Part shown: positions 44,748 to 55,458 of the stretch, piece after piece
Layout: each line of letters starts with the position of its first letter
Position numbering within the stretch: position 1 is the first letter of the stretch
Assembly (NCBI GenBank): GCA_015499995.1
Contig: JADNRV010000259.1
Location: 1 to 64,000 of the forward strand
DNA length: 64,000 bases
Origin: Flammula alnicola
Taxonomy: Eukaryota; Basidiomycota; Agaricomycetes; Agaricales; Strophariaceae
Direction: 5' to 3'
Notes under the pieces: model-generated
The model's database searches: none
Told to the model about the DNA's origin: nothing
The model's input: the letters and a program-made list of their open reading frames with translations, nothing else
Made by a program: the position numbers and the translations under genes

Positions 44748-46644
44748 ATGTACGCAATCGAGTCGATTCTGCCAGGATTTCAACAAGTCGTCCTCCACAA
44801 CCCTCTACTTCTCATCGGAATCACTAGCGTTCTCTATTGGTTCCTACTGTCCCATTATACAGGACAAACGCGGAAAGTATGTGGTCTGGCCAATCTTTGC
44901 GTGGATACAACTTAAGTATCATCAGCTGAAACATATACCAACTGTTGGATCCGAGGAACCATTTCTTTCGTACTTTGGGGCTTTGACTTTCATCATCGAT
45001 GCGAGAAAGCTCGTAGATACTGGGATGAAAAAAGTCAGTGAGCAACTTGCGCAGCCCATCTGTTATTCTCACCGATCTTCCCTTAGTGGCCCAAGAAGAT
45101 GTTCAAGGTTCCACAAATGTCGGAGTGGATGGTCATCGCTTCACAACCTAAGGCCATTGAAGAACTGCGTAAAGCCCCTGAAAATGTATTGTCGTCCATG
45201 ATGGCGATCGACGAAGTAAGTGGCTACCAGTACTTGACCAAGGAAATCAATGCTCATTTTCCCAGACACTTCAAGTCGAATATACTCTGGGAGAGAACAT
45301 CAGCAAGAATCCGTACCATATCCCTATCATACGCGCGCAGCTCACTAGGGCTCTGCCAAAACTTGTGCCTGAAGTTCACGAGGAAATCGAGGACGCTTTT
45401 AAGGAATTTATTCCTGCGACTGATGGTGAAAACACAATCTACGCTATATACATCGTTCAAATGACTAACCTCGCACTATTTTGCAGATTGGACCAGTGTT
45501 AAAATGTTGGACACCGCGATGAAGATCGTTGGCCGCGCGAGCAACCGCATTTTCGTTGGCACTCCTCTATGTCAGGAATTTTTCGTTTTAAGGTAGTAAC
45601 TGTTAAATTGTCTTCATAGGCAGAGACCCCGATTACATCAAGCTCAATGTACAATTCACGATCGATGTCGTCCAGGCGGGTGCTATTCTTCGTGCCGTAC
45701 CCAGATTGCTTCGACCGTAAGTCCTTTCCAAGTTTCGGAAGCGCTCAAGCATTTATTTCGACCTTATTCAGGCTCGTAAACTCTTTGATTTCCAATGTTC
45801 CAAAGAGGATCCGGCATGGATTGAAACACCTGGGGCCCGTTATCCAAGCTCGGAGAAAGGAGCGCGAAGATAAGGGTGACCAAGCTGATAAACCAGTACG
45901 CATCGTCAGGCACATGATATTTTCCGCTCAAGTTTTGCAGGTGGATCTTCTTACGTGGCTTATGGATGAAGCGAAGGGCGAAGAAGCCACCGACTGGTAC
46001 CTCACGTCCCGCATCTTGACCGTCAATTTTGCTGCCATTCATACGTCGTCGATGGTATGTCAAATTCTGGCCAACGGGGACAAAGAAACTACATTACACT
46101 TTTTATAGACATTTACTCATGCCTTCTACTATTTGGCTGCATACCCGGAATACCTCCAAGCTCTCCGAGAAGAAGTAGAAGAGGTTGTCAAAGATGAAGG
46201 ATGGACTAAAGCTGGCCTCGACAAAATGCACAAGATTGACAGCTTTATTAAGGAGTCACAAAGGTTGCATCCTCTTGGAAATAGTGCGCTACTGTTTTCC
46301 TTCCTTGCACGAACTTGATCTAATGCCTTTGCGGGTCTTAAGTTATGATGCAGCGCGTCGCAGTCAACGACTTTACCTTCTCGGATGGTACAATCGTACC
46401 TCGAGGAACAACTGTCGGTGTCGCCGTTCAACGAGCACATATGACTGAGAGTGTGTACGAAGATCCGATGAAATTCGACGGATTTCGCTTTGTCAAGATG
46501 AAAGAGCGCGAAGGGGTGGAGAAAAAGTTTGACATGGTCTCGACTGGCTGCGCATCGCTGGCTTTCGGACACGGGAGGCACGCCTGTCCGGGACGATACT
46601 TCGCGACGTGCGAGTTGAAGTTGATGCTCGCCCATACAGTGGTG

Positions 46645-47040
46645 TATGGCTGTCCAAGTGGGTAATAAATCCCCCCGAGATATATTTTCAATGAGTAAAT
46701 ATATTTAGTGTGCCCGAAAACATTTAGTGTGCCCGAAAACATACTTAGAGTGTGCGAAAATATACTTAGAGTGCGCGAAAACACATCTAGTGTGCGCGAG
46801 AATATATTGCATGTCCCGTAAACATTTTCACACCCCGCGAATATTTTACAGCTGCCCCAGAAATTCTTAAGTCATCCGCGGAGAAATATTCAGTGCGCGA
46901 AAATAATTTCAGAGCCCCGAAAAAATTTATTGACTCCCCGAAAACTTTGTTGGTGCGCGCATTTATTATGTCTTCCCCGTGAATTTTTTGACTTTCAGCT
47001 ATGCCGGAATGCCGTGATTAGGTAAATGATCCGTTGTTGG
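46645..47040 (+). repeat. Left terminal inverted repeat
   Basis: About 396 bases pairing with 48050-48490. Much of it is built from degenerate units of 19-22 bases with the core AGTG(C/T)(G/C)CGAAAA followed by A/T-rich bases. Two adjacent 21-base units lie near 46744-46785. Confidence 0.85.
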
Positions 47041-48049
47041 CAACGTCGGCACTAGCTGAGGCAGCCGAGAACTGACGGCGGAGTTTAAAATATCAGTGTC
47101 TGGCGTGGTAAGCGCCCACTAGAGCGCCAGTTGGTACCGCGCGCTTGGTAGACCTGAAAGCAACATTAATTGCTGAATACATTTATTTGAAATAAAATAG
47201 AATTTAGATTAAATGAAGTTCAGATAAGAACTTTGTATCGACGAGGAGTTCACGGCTCACTACTATAGCCGTGATAGCTAAAATCCGAGACAAGGCAGAT
47301 GCATGTTAAATCACTTTAACTTGATAACCGTTTCACACCTAGATTCTGAAGGAAACCTTCATAGAAATTACAGCAATAATCAAATAATTATATTGAAAAA
47401 TATCTAGTACTACACCCAGGACGCAAAGTAAATACTATGAGCCGCAGGCGCTCATTGAGTGGTGTTCATACTGTGATCATGGTGTCTACATCTGCAGAAA
47501 ACGGGGGTGGCAAGGGTTAGCAGCAAGGTATGGGGAGATGGCCACATGTGTGGTGCCATTCGTCGGCTCCCTCTTCCTCTTGGCGCACTTCCTTGCTGGC
47601 ATCATCAGATTCCATAGCTGGCTTGCTGATGATGTGAAACGGGGGTGACCAGCCCTCATGGCTCGCTGGCATGGGTTTTCATGGGGCCTTGTTGGCTCCG
47701 TGAGTTCACCGTGAGGGGAGCTATGGATGACGACGGCAGCTGGTGGGTGACAGTGGGTGATGAGGAGGTGGTGGCAGCCGGAGCCCCTCACAAGAGGGCT
47801 CCAGCACAACACAAGCTTCACATAGGCTTGCATTGCCTGCCAACCCTGTCTTGCTGCTAAAGCCCCTCACATGAGGGCCCAGCACAACACAAGCCTCACA
47901 TGAGCTCATGTCGTCTGCAAGAAGGGCGATGCAGAGGAGGGGAAGGTCGTGGTGGTTGGAAACCAACAGTGTGTAGCTGAAAGTTCAACGTGAATCATAG
48001 GTTTCAAACTCCGCTTGCTGTCTCGCATGCTAGCGCATGCTGTGCCGTT

Positions 48050-48490
48050 ACTGCGAAGAATGGATCATTTACGTAAACACGGCATCCCGGCATGGCTGAA
48101 AGTCAGTAAATGCGCGGAAAAGACAATAAATGCGCGCACCAACAAAGTTCTCGGGCAGTCAAGAAGTTTTTTCGGGGCTGTGAAATTATTTTCGCGCACT
48201 GAATATTTCTCCGCGGATGACCTAAGAATTTCTGGGGGCAGCTGTAAAATATTCGCGGGGCGTGAAAGTGTTTACGGGACATGCAATATATTCTCGGGCA
48301 CACTAGATGTATTTTCGCGCACTCTAAGTATATTTTCGCGCACTCTAAGTATATTTTCGCGCACTCTAAGTATATTTCCGCGCACTCTAAGTATATTTCC
48401 GCGCACACTAAATGTTTTCGGGCACACTAAATATATTTACTCATTGAAAATATATCTCGGGGGGATTTATTCCCCACTTGGACAGCCATA
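48050..48490 (-). repeat. Right terminal inverted repeat
   Basis: About 440 bases, longer than the left end because the 21-base unit (ATATTTTCGCGCACTCTAAGT on the plus strand) is present four times in tandem at about 48311-48394, against two on the left. Confidence 0.85.
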
Positions 48491-48613
48491 GTGGTGACGT
48501 ACAATGTCAAGTTGGAGACTGATGGCGTTCGACCTGCGGATATGTGGGTTGCAACCGCTTGCGTCCCGAACCCGAACGCCAGCGTGTTGTTCCGCAGACG
48601 GGTAGTCCATTGA

Positions 48614-49886
48614 TTATGTACCTGATGTTCTCGTTCTCCGCGTCTCTATATGTTCTCGTCTGATTTATTATGGTAGTTAAAGTTGTACAGGCGGTTATTT
48701 ATGATATTGGGTCAGTCCAAATGTATACGAGTAATACGACGCAATCACGTCGTTCAAGAGGTCGACAATTGAGTCATGTGACAATAATGACTCTGGTAAC
48801 TTAGCTTAACTTAGTCATAAAGCTTGGGATAAGTACACGCTTGTACAATGTATACTCAAGGACTTGGATCCGGCAGGCAGATTGCACGACTCGGATGGCT
48901 TCCGTTGCGTGAACCGTCCGAATCGCTGCATTCTGGCCTCCACTCTACGGAGAGCTCGCGCAGATGGGTAACATCGAAAACGGCGTATTCGCCTTCAAGC
49001 CCTCTGAAAAGTCGAAACTTGATCACAAAAAGTAGACATTTCGCAAGTCGCGGGTGAATCGACTGGGGAGCTTTGGCAATCGCAGAGGCCGTATCCATTT
49101 CCAAACGTCGGATGGAGAGCTCGAGGAGGTGAATAGAGTCTTTTAACGACATCAATGTACCCCTTTGAAATATACCATCATGCAGCACGAATATACTTAT
49201 AGACATTTACCAAACATTTACTATCCATGTAATTTCTGTATTTTGTCAACTTTACAACATTTTCAACCTTGATTTCTGTATCTTTTGTGCGTGAATAAGA
49301 AAATAGTGTATATTCAATGGCATCCTGCAGTAAACAAAATTCTGCCGTCCCGGCCCGTGATTCTGGTGCCAGAATCTGGTATGGCGCCACTGGCCCACTC
49401 CAAGTATTTATGCTGCCAGACGGAATTCCGGCAGTCTGGTCAGTGATAAGTATCGTGCCATCTGGCTCGTCTGGTGCCAGGCGTGTGATCTTCCTGATGT
49501 CACTGCATCGGACATCCTCCGAGTTGCTTCTTCCTTCATATCTCTTCATACACTTAGCTTGTTCATAGTGTACTACTTATCTGGCTCAGTCATCAGCCGC
49601 AGTTTCGATCCACTGCTGCATGATTCCTGTTGGAAGTGAATGGTTCCTAGGGTCTTATAGCGCTCGTGATTACGGACTGCCCAGCAAACGCTAAAGTGAG
49701 TAACGCTCAGATCATTTGATGACTACTAGTGAAGTCTATTACACGAGTCTCTCCTGACAGACCATATACAACAGATGACAATCGACCTGTTGATATAAGA
49801 GAGGCCCCAAGCCCACAACGATATCCCGATTTTCCTGATTTTTCTTGCAGACGATGTACATAGTGACATACGCCTACCGTTTATTA
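48614..49886. other. Intergenic with possible F-box relic
   Basis: A minus-strand frame at 49206-48856 contains HLLELSIRRLEMDTA and DVTHLRELSVEW, reminiscent of leucine-rich parts of F-box proteins, but no F-box or start is present. The rest shows no gene. Confidence 0.25.
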
Positions 49887-50166
49887 GGGACAGTCAAAGT
49901 TGTCGATTCTGACACGATTACACTTGTGATTATGATAGCAATTCTGGTCCGATTTTTGACCTGGAATTCTTCCCAAACCCCAGAATCGAGGACCCAGAAT
50001 CCGATTCATGTTGCACGAATCTCCTCCGGAGGAGATTCGTGCAACGATTCTGTGATTCTGTGTTCCCACGATTATGGTGACCCAAAAAAATCTCCATAAT
50101 CACGACCAAATCAAGACCTATAATCGGACCTATAATCGTATGAAAATCGTCTACTCTGACTGTCCC
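49887..50166. mobile_element. MITE with imperfect full-length palindrome, TA-flanked
   Basis: 280 bases beginning GGGACAGTC and ending GACTGTCCC, flanked by TA on both sides (49885-49886 and 50167-50168), as expected for a Tc1/mariner-type insertion. Inner parts pair imperfectly over the full length. The centre, 50010-50045, is a perfect 36-base palindrome (GTTGCACGAATCTCCTCC and its complement). No coding capacity. Confidence 0.75.
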
Positions 50167-50610
50167 TATTGACGAAATACGTTTGCGCCGCAAAATTTGG
50201 CTTTGTTTGTTCGCTAGTTCAGCCCCGCTCGGAATAACCCTTCCACATGGGTGTACTGAATTCGAACGACAAAAAAGTTTTCAAGTATGTAACCCGTTGG
50301 CCATGGCAAGGCTTCGTCAAGGTTTATCTCAAGATTGCGTCTGGCAGTGTCTGACTTGAAAGATAAAACCTGCTTTCGGCTTTGGAAGTACTACAATTTA
50401 ACCTTACAACTTACAAGGCCTTTCATGCGGTGAGGCGGTGATTTTGCTGTCAAACAACATCTCGCCTGCTGATATGCTCGTCATTTCAGCGATGCACTGG
50501 AGAAGCTGCCACAGGGTTCCATTGTTCCATATGCAGACATTTCGATCCTGTGCCCAGTATAATAGGCCAGTAGTACTTTGCACCTATCTTGCCTCACAAC
50601 TTGAACCGCA

Positions 50611-52647
50611 ATGTACGCCCTCGAGTCGATTCTGCCAGGGTTTCAACAACCCGCCGTCGATAATCTCCTAATTGTCATTGTAATTTCTACCGCTATGTGT
50701 TGGTTCCTACTGTCTCAATATAAAGGACAAACGCGGAAGGTATGTGGTCTCACCAATCTTTGCATGAATGGAGCTTAACTAGTATCCTCAGTTGAAACAT
50801 ATCCCAACTGTCGGATCTGAGAATCCATTCGTTTCGTATCTCGGAGCTTCGACCCTCGTTACCGATGTGAGAAAGCTCGTAGATGCTGGGATCGATAAAG
50901 TCAGTTACATGGAACCTTCCGCAACTCGTATATTATCGTAATCTGACAAATATTCCCTCAGTGGCCTAAGAAAATGTTCAAGATTCCACAGATGTCGGAG
51001 TGGATTGTCGTTGCTTCACAACCTGCCGCAATTGAAGAATTGCGTAAAGCTCCTGAAAGTGTATTATCGTCCACCATCGCGATCAACGATGTAAGTGTCA
51101 CCCGTACTTCACCAAGGAAATCGATCCTTATTTTCCCAGACACTCCAAGTCGAATATACCTTTGGAGAAAACATCAGCAAGAATGTGTACCACATCCCTA
51201 TCATACGCGCCCAGCTCACTCGGGCTCTACCAAAACTTGTACCTGAAGTCCACGAAGAAATCGAAGACGCTTTTGAGGAATTTATTCCTGCGACTGATGG
51301 TGAAAACACAATCTACTCTGTCTATGTGCATCACACTGACTTTACCTATTTTTCACAGATTGGACCAGTGTTAAAGTGCTGGATACTGCGATGAAGATCG
51401 TCGGCCGCGCGAGTAACCGTGTTTTCGTTGGCGCTCCTCTATGTATGGAGGAGAGTTTTTCCCTTAAAATAACGACCATTAAACCATTTTCATAGGCAGA
51501 GACCCGGATTATGTCAAGCTCAATGTACAATTCACAATCGATGTTATCCAGGCAGGGAATATTCTCCGTGCCTTTCCCAAAATACTCCGGCCGTAAGTCC
51601 TTTCCATGTTTGGCAAGCGGTCAATCATTTATTTCAACGGCGTTTAGGCTCGTGAACATATTGATTTCCAATGTTCCAAAGAGAATCCGACATGGTCTGA
51701 AGCACCTTGGCCCTGTTATCCTAGCTCGGAGAAAGGAGCGCGAAAAAAAGGGCAATCAAGCCGAGAGACCTGTATGCATGCGTCGTTAACCGCATGCGGT
51801 GATATCTGCACTGATTATAGTTAATAGGGTGATCTCCTGACGTGGCTCATGGACGAAGCGAAGGGTGAAGAAGCCACCGACTGGTGCCTCACATCCCGCA
51901 TCTTGGCCATCAATTTTGCTGCCATTCATACGTCATCGATGGTGAGTTGAATCTGGACAAATGTCAAAAAAGAAACCACCATCTACCTCCTCTTCCCAGA
52001 CGTTTACTCATGCCTTCTACTATCTGGTCACATACCCGGAATACATCCAAGCTCTCCGGGAAGAAGTAGAAGAGGTCGTCAAAGAAGAAGGATGGAGTAA
52101 AGCTGGCCTCGACAAAATGCATAAAATTGATAGTTTCATTAAAGAGTCTCAAAGGCTGCACCCTACCCTCAACAGTAAGTCACTACTTTCGCTGAAAAAT
52201 ATAACGTGTTTACGCTTTCTCCAATTCCCAGTCATGATGTCACGGGTCGCAGTCAACGATTTTACTTTTTCGGATGGCACAACAGTACCTCGAGGCACGA
52301 CGGTCGGCATTGCCGTCCAAATACCCCACACAAATGAAAAGGTGTATGAAAATCCCATGAAATTCGATGGATTCCGCTTTGTCAAGATGAAAGAGCGCGA
52401 CGGGGCGGAGAAAAAGTTCGACATGGTCTCGACTAGCTGCGAATCGCTGGCTTTCGGCCACGGGCGGCACGCCTGTCCTGGACGTTACTTCGCGACCTGT
52501 GAATTGAAGTTAATGCTCGCTCATGCAGTGGTGACCTACGATGTTAAATTGGAGACTGAAGGGGTTCGACCTGCGGATATGTGGGTTGCCACCACTTGTG
52601 TCCCGAATCCAAGCGCCGAAGTCTTGTTCCGCAGACGAGCAGTCTAA
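50611..52647 (+). CDS. Cytochrome P450 monooxygenase, intact tandem paralogue
   Basis: Exons 50611-50739, 50792-50899, 50962-51090, 51140-51299, 51359-51442, 51496-51592, 51648-51771, 51828-51941, 52000-52174 and 52232-52647 give 511 residues. Exons 1-9 have the same lengths as in the disrupted gene at 44748. A hydrophobic N-terminal anchor (residues about 20-38) precedes HIPTVGSENPF. The I-helix reads FAAIHTSSM, the K-helix ESQR, the meander FDGFRF, and the haem signature FGHGRHACPG with Cys at about 455. Intron 8 starts after KGNQAERP. The type is like fungal ent-kaurene oxidase/CYP512 enzymes that act on terpenoids or sterols; the actual substrate is unknown. It is presumably the working copy. 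Confidence 0.93.
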
Positions 52648-53163
52648 TAGTTATGTATTTGATACTTCGTTATTTTCTACATCTTGTTCCCGCGGTATCT
52701 CTGTTGTCTATCCTGTTCGATGTATTGTGTTGTAGGTTAAAGTAGTCATTATTTCTATAGGTCCTACAAACAATACGACATGATAGAGACTATGTATATC
52801 CAAGAAGTCAAGAAAACAAGTCCATTAGGTCCATAGAGTATGCTAGGGAAAATGATTGAGCTCTAGCTTCCCGAGATACCATCCTCTTATGTGGGACATA
52901 ATTCGTCGAAGGAGACTAAAGGAGGGACCGAGTATTATGCATTTTTGCAGCCTGTCGATTCAGGCATGCTGCTATGAGACCTTTCCCTTCCTTATTCGGC
53001 GCAAGTTGGGAGAAAACAAACGTTATTTAGGGAGTAATAAAGATATGGAGATAACGATAACTTAGAAACATTGTATCTCATTATTTTAGCCTCGAATCCA
53101 TAGTCTCGACTCTCCGTTGGCATAGGAAGACATGATATCGAGACCGTCGCGACTCCAGTTCGT
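52648..53163. other. Convergent gap, P450 and laccase
   Basis: 516 bases between two gene 3' ends. No gene or repeat recognised. Confidence 0.5.
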
Positions 53164-55458
53164 TCACGTGAAGGTTTGGACAGGAGCAGCGTCGTAAGTC
53201 GGGCAGAGATTATCCCAAGCAGCTAAAAGGCACTCGCGTTATAAAGCAGGTTTGTAATATGAGAATGGCTACTCACTTGGGGCAAGAGACGAGCTCGAAG
53301 CAATCGTCGCTGTATCTTCGGCGAAGACGATGGCAAGACCCCTGGTATCCGTGTGAGGTGCGGCAGAAATTTAAATTAAGGAAAACTTACGCCTCGAGAT
53401 GCCAATCAATGTGACTGTGGGTTTGTAATATACCGTACGATCAGAAAATTAAAATACATATGAATAACAGAGAGACAAACCAGTGCATAATCCATGGGCC
53501 TGAGTTATCCGTTTCAAAGCGAATGGTAACATTATCACTAGCAGCTCCAATGTTGACGACATCGCGCCTCACGGGGTCTACGTAGTTATACGTCGTGCTT
53601 CCTGCACTTCTTATAACACTGAAGGTATGCTGTCGGATAGAGATCGACGTCAGAGAGCTTACACGTTGAAGGGAAAATACTGACTCCGTGAAGGTGAATT
53701 GGATGCTAGAGGGTGGTCACGTTCATATGAGTTCAGAAATCAGAGTTAAACAAGACTGGACTTACAGGGCTCCCAGGCGCTCCTCCAGGAAGAGAAAGCT
53801 CGATGACCTTGTTGGCTGGTAAAACATAGACCGATCCAGTAGGGAGTAAGTCAGCAGCTCTTGATGTCCCGCTCAGAATCCGGAGCAAAACAGGCACGGT
53901 AGGAGGCGCAAATGAAGCTCCATTGATAATGAACTTTCCGGCGGTGTGAGTGATGAGGAGGTTCAAATTCACGTCTGCAGCTCCGAGGGTGGCAGTTCCA
54001 GGTGCGCTCGGATCAGTGAGAGGGTGGAGGTTCGTTTCCAAGAGCGTGTTGGTGAGCGATAATGTCGTTGTTGGGTCTACGGCGTCTGCGCCCGAATAAC
54101 GGAGGATAGCCGAGTTCAGTCCGCCTGCAAAGTTCTTCGTGCCCACGTTGGGGTTGGCGCGAATCCAATAGTTCGACACTGTCTGGTTGGCATTAAGGAT
54201 GAAAGAGTACCGTTGACCAGCAAATATCTGGATAGAATCGACGACAAGTGGTTGCACATTTTGCCCGTCAACTTCAATGATGGTCTAAATCGAAGGTGAA
54301 TCAGCGTCGAGATATCTGCCCTGAAATTATCCAAGACTTACCAGATTGTGACCATCGATGGAGAATGTAAAGTTCGGGTCACAAGACATGGAGATTAGGC
54401 GGAATCGGTAGCGCGTGTTCGACGAAACCGTGATGACAGCGAGATCAGTCGTAGGGCCTCCGGAATAGCGGCCCAAGCCGTTAATTAATGTTGAAGACGG
54501 GGTTGGTACAGCTCCAGCGGAAGGAGCGGGGGTATGATACCTGAAGACTATGGTGAGATAATTGTTATATAAGTGAGGTTTCGGCCTTACCAGTCTGCAA
54601 GAGTAATAATAGTAGATTCTGTGAAACGCAGAAACAAGAGTTAGTAATAGAGAAATGGGTATAAAAGCCAGAATCGATCATCTCACCATCATCTACGTCG
54701 TATCTGACAGAAAATGCCATCGTCAGTATTTAAAGCGTTCAATTCATGCGGATGTTTGACGTACTCGGATAGATATGGGTCAGCGGGATCATACACGACG
54801 AGCGGGCCCCGGAGGCCATCGCAGTACTGGGTAGCTGGGTGTCGATGAGAGCCTGGCTAAAGATATTCTAAAAGCGAGACGTACAATGATGCGAATGGTA
54901 CCAAAAGGTTCCGGCCTGGTCCGGTACCGAGAATTGGTACTGGAAGGATTCTCCAGAAACCAGAGGGCACTGAGTCACTCCGGCTGGACCATCCGCCCAG
55001 GCGCTTCCTGCTTGGAAGAGTCCGTGCCAGTGCTACAAACATCAATGTTAATCAACAATTCGTCGCGTGAAAAATATGCCCTCGTACAATGCTCGTGCTA
55101 GTCAACATGGTCGTGTCGGTTAATGAGTCGACAACATTCATAAGAAAGGTGTCTCCCTTGATTTACTGGCTCGTAATATATCCAATACCGAGATGAATAT
55201 TATGAATACCTTCTGTCCGGTGATCACTGGGCCCGGAAATTGGACCGAGCTTGCGCTAGATCCAGCAAGCACGGCGCTACCAAAAAATGGCTATTAGCGT
55301 TCGTGAGACGAGGGTCAACAACAAAAAGAAGCCTACGAGCGATTAAAGCCGTCAGGTTGGATATATGCGCTTGCGATAACCAGATCCGCGCTGGGTCCAA
55401 TGGCAGCAAAGGAGCGTGCAACTAAAGAGAGTGTGATAAAATTTATGAGAGAGCGCAT
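53164..55458 (-). CDS. Laccase (multicopper oxidase)
   Basis: Secreted enzyme oxidising phenols while reducing oxygen to water; used in lignin attack, pigment formation and morphogenesis. Fourteen exons (55458-55337, 55276-55210, 55156-55088, 55032-54885, 54834-54765, 54703-54687, 54618-54591, 54540-54342, 54284-53766, 53705-53685, 53629-53481, 53414-53391, 53341-53277, 53222-53164) give 518 residues. A signal peptide ([18 protein letters not shown]) precedes AIGPSADL. The four copper motifs are HWHGLFQ, HSHHSTQYCDG, HPIHLHG+HTF and [12 protein letters not shown]; position ten after the type-1 Cys is Leu. Thirteen introns of about 48-66 nt include 17-, 21-, 24- and 28-nt exons. Intact, tandem to the laccase at 58046. 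Confidence 0.95.

Larger units (their letters stand above)
46645..48490. mobile_element. Non-autonomous DNA transposon with ~400 bp terminal inverted repeats
   Basis: 1,846 bases inserted in the last exon of a P450. The ends are perfect inverses for the first 17 bases (TATGGCTGTCCAAGTGG) and near-perfect for about 400. GTGGTG flanks both sides (46639-46644 and 48491-48496) as a 6-base target duplication; 7 bases is possible if the terminal A/T is counted differently. The interior (47041-48049) has no transposase-like frame, only GC-rich short repeats around 47640-47920. The class is undetermined: 6-7 base duplications do not fit hAT (8), Mutator (9) or mariner (TA). Confidence 0.88.
44748..48613 (+). 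pseudogene. Cytochrome P450 monooxygenase, last exon split by transposable element
   Basis: Membrane-anchored haem monooxygenase. Exons 44748-44876, 44926-45033, 45087-45215, 45266-45425, 45487-45570, 45620-45716, 45772-45895, 45941-46054, 46109-46283 and 46343 onward. The I-helix (FAAIHTSS), K-helix ESQR and haem-binding FGHGRHACPG are present. After LMLAHTVV the frame enters an inserted element and stops at 46665, giving 480 residues instead of 512. The lost end (TYNVKLETDGVRPADMW...VLFRRRVVH) lies at 48497-48613, past the element, still undamaged. The rest of the gene shows no lesion, so the insertion is recent. Family resembles fungal CYP512/ent-kaurene-oxidase-like enzymes; substrate unknown. 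Confidence 0.9.

Noticed and set aside
47486..47966. Frames of 70-115 residues inside the transposable element.
   Set aside because: Compositionally repetitive, with no catalytic transposase motif; treated as non-coding interior.
48295..48430. CRISPR-like array from the regular 21-base units.
   Set aside because: Units are adjacent without spacers, lie in a transposon terminal repeat, and the genome is fungal.
50010..50045. Central palindrome as a rho-independent terminator.
   Set aside because: It is the centre of a MITE in a eukaryote and is not placed after a gene.
44748..52647. Assignment of the P450 pair to CYP51 (ERG11).
   Set aside because: The haem loop FGHGRHACPG and the I-helix AAIHTSS differ from CYP51 patterns; the type is closer to ent-kaurene-oxidase-like fungal P450s.
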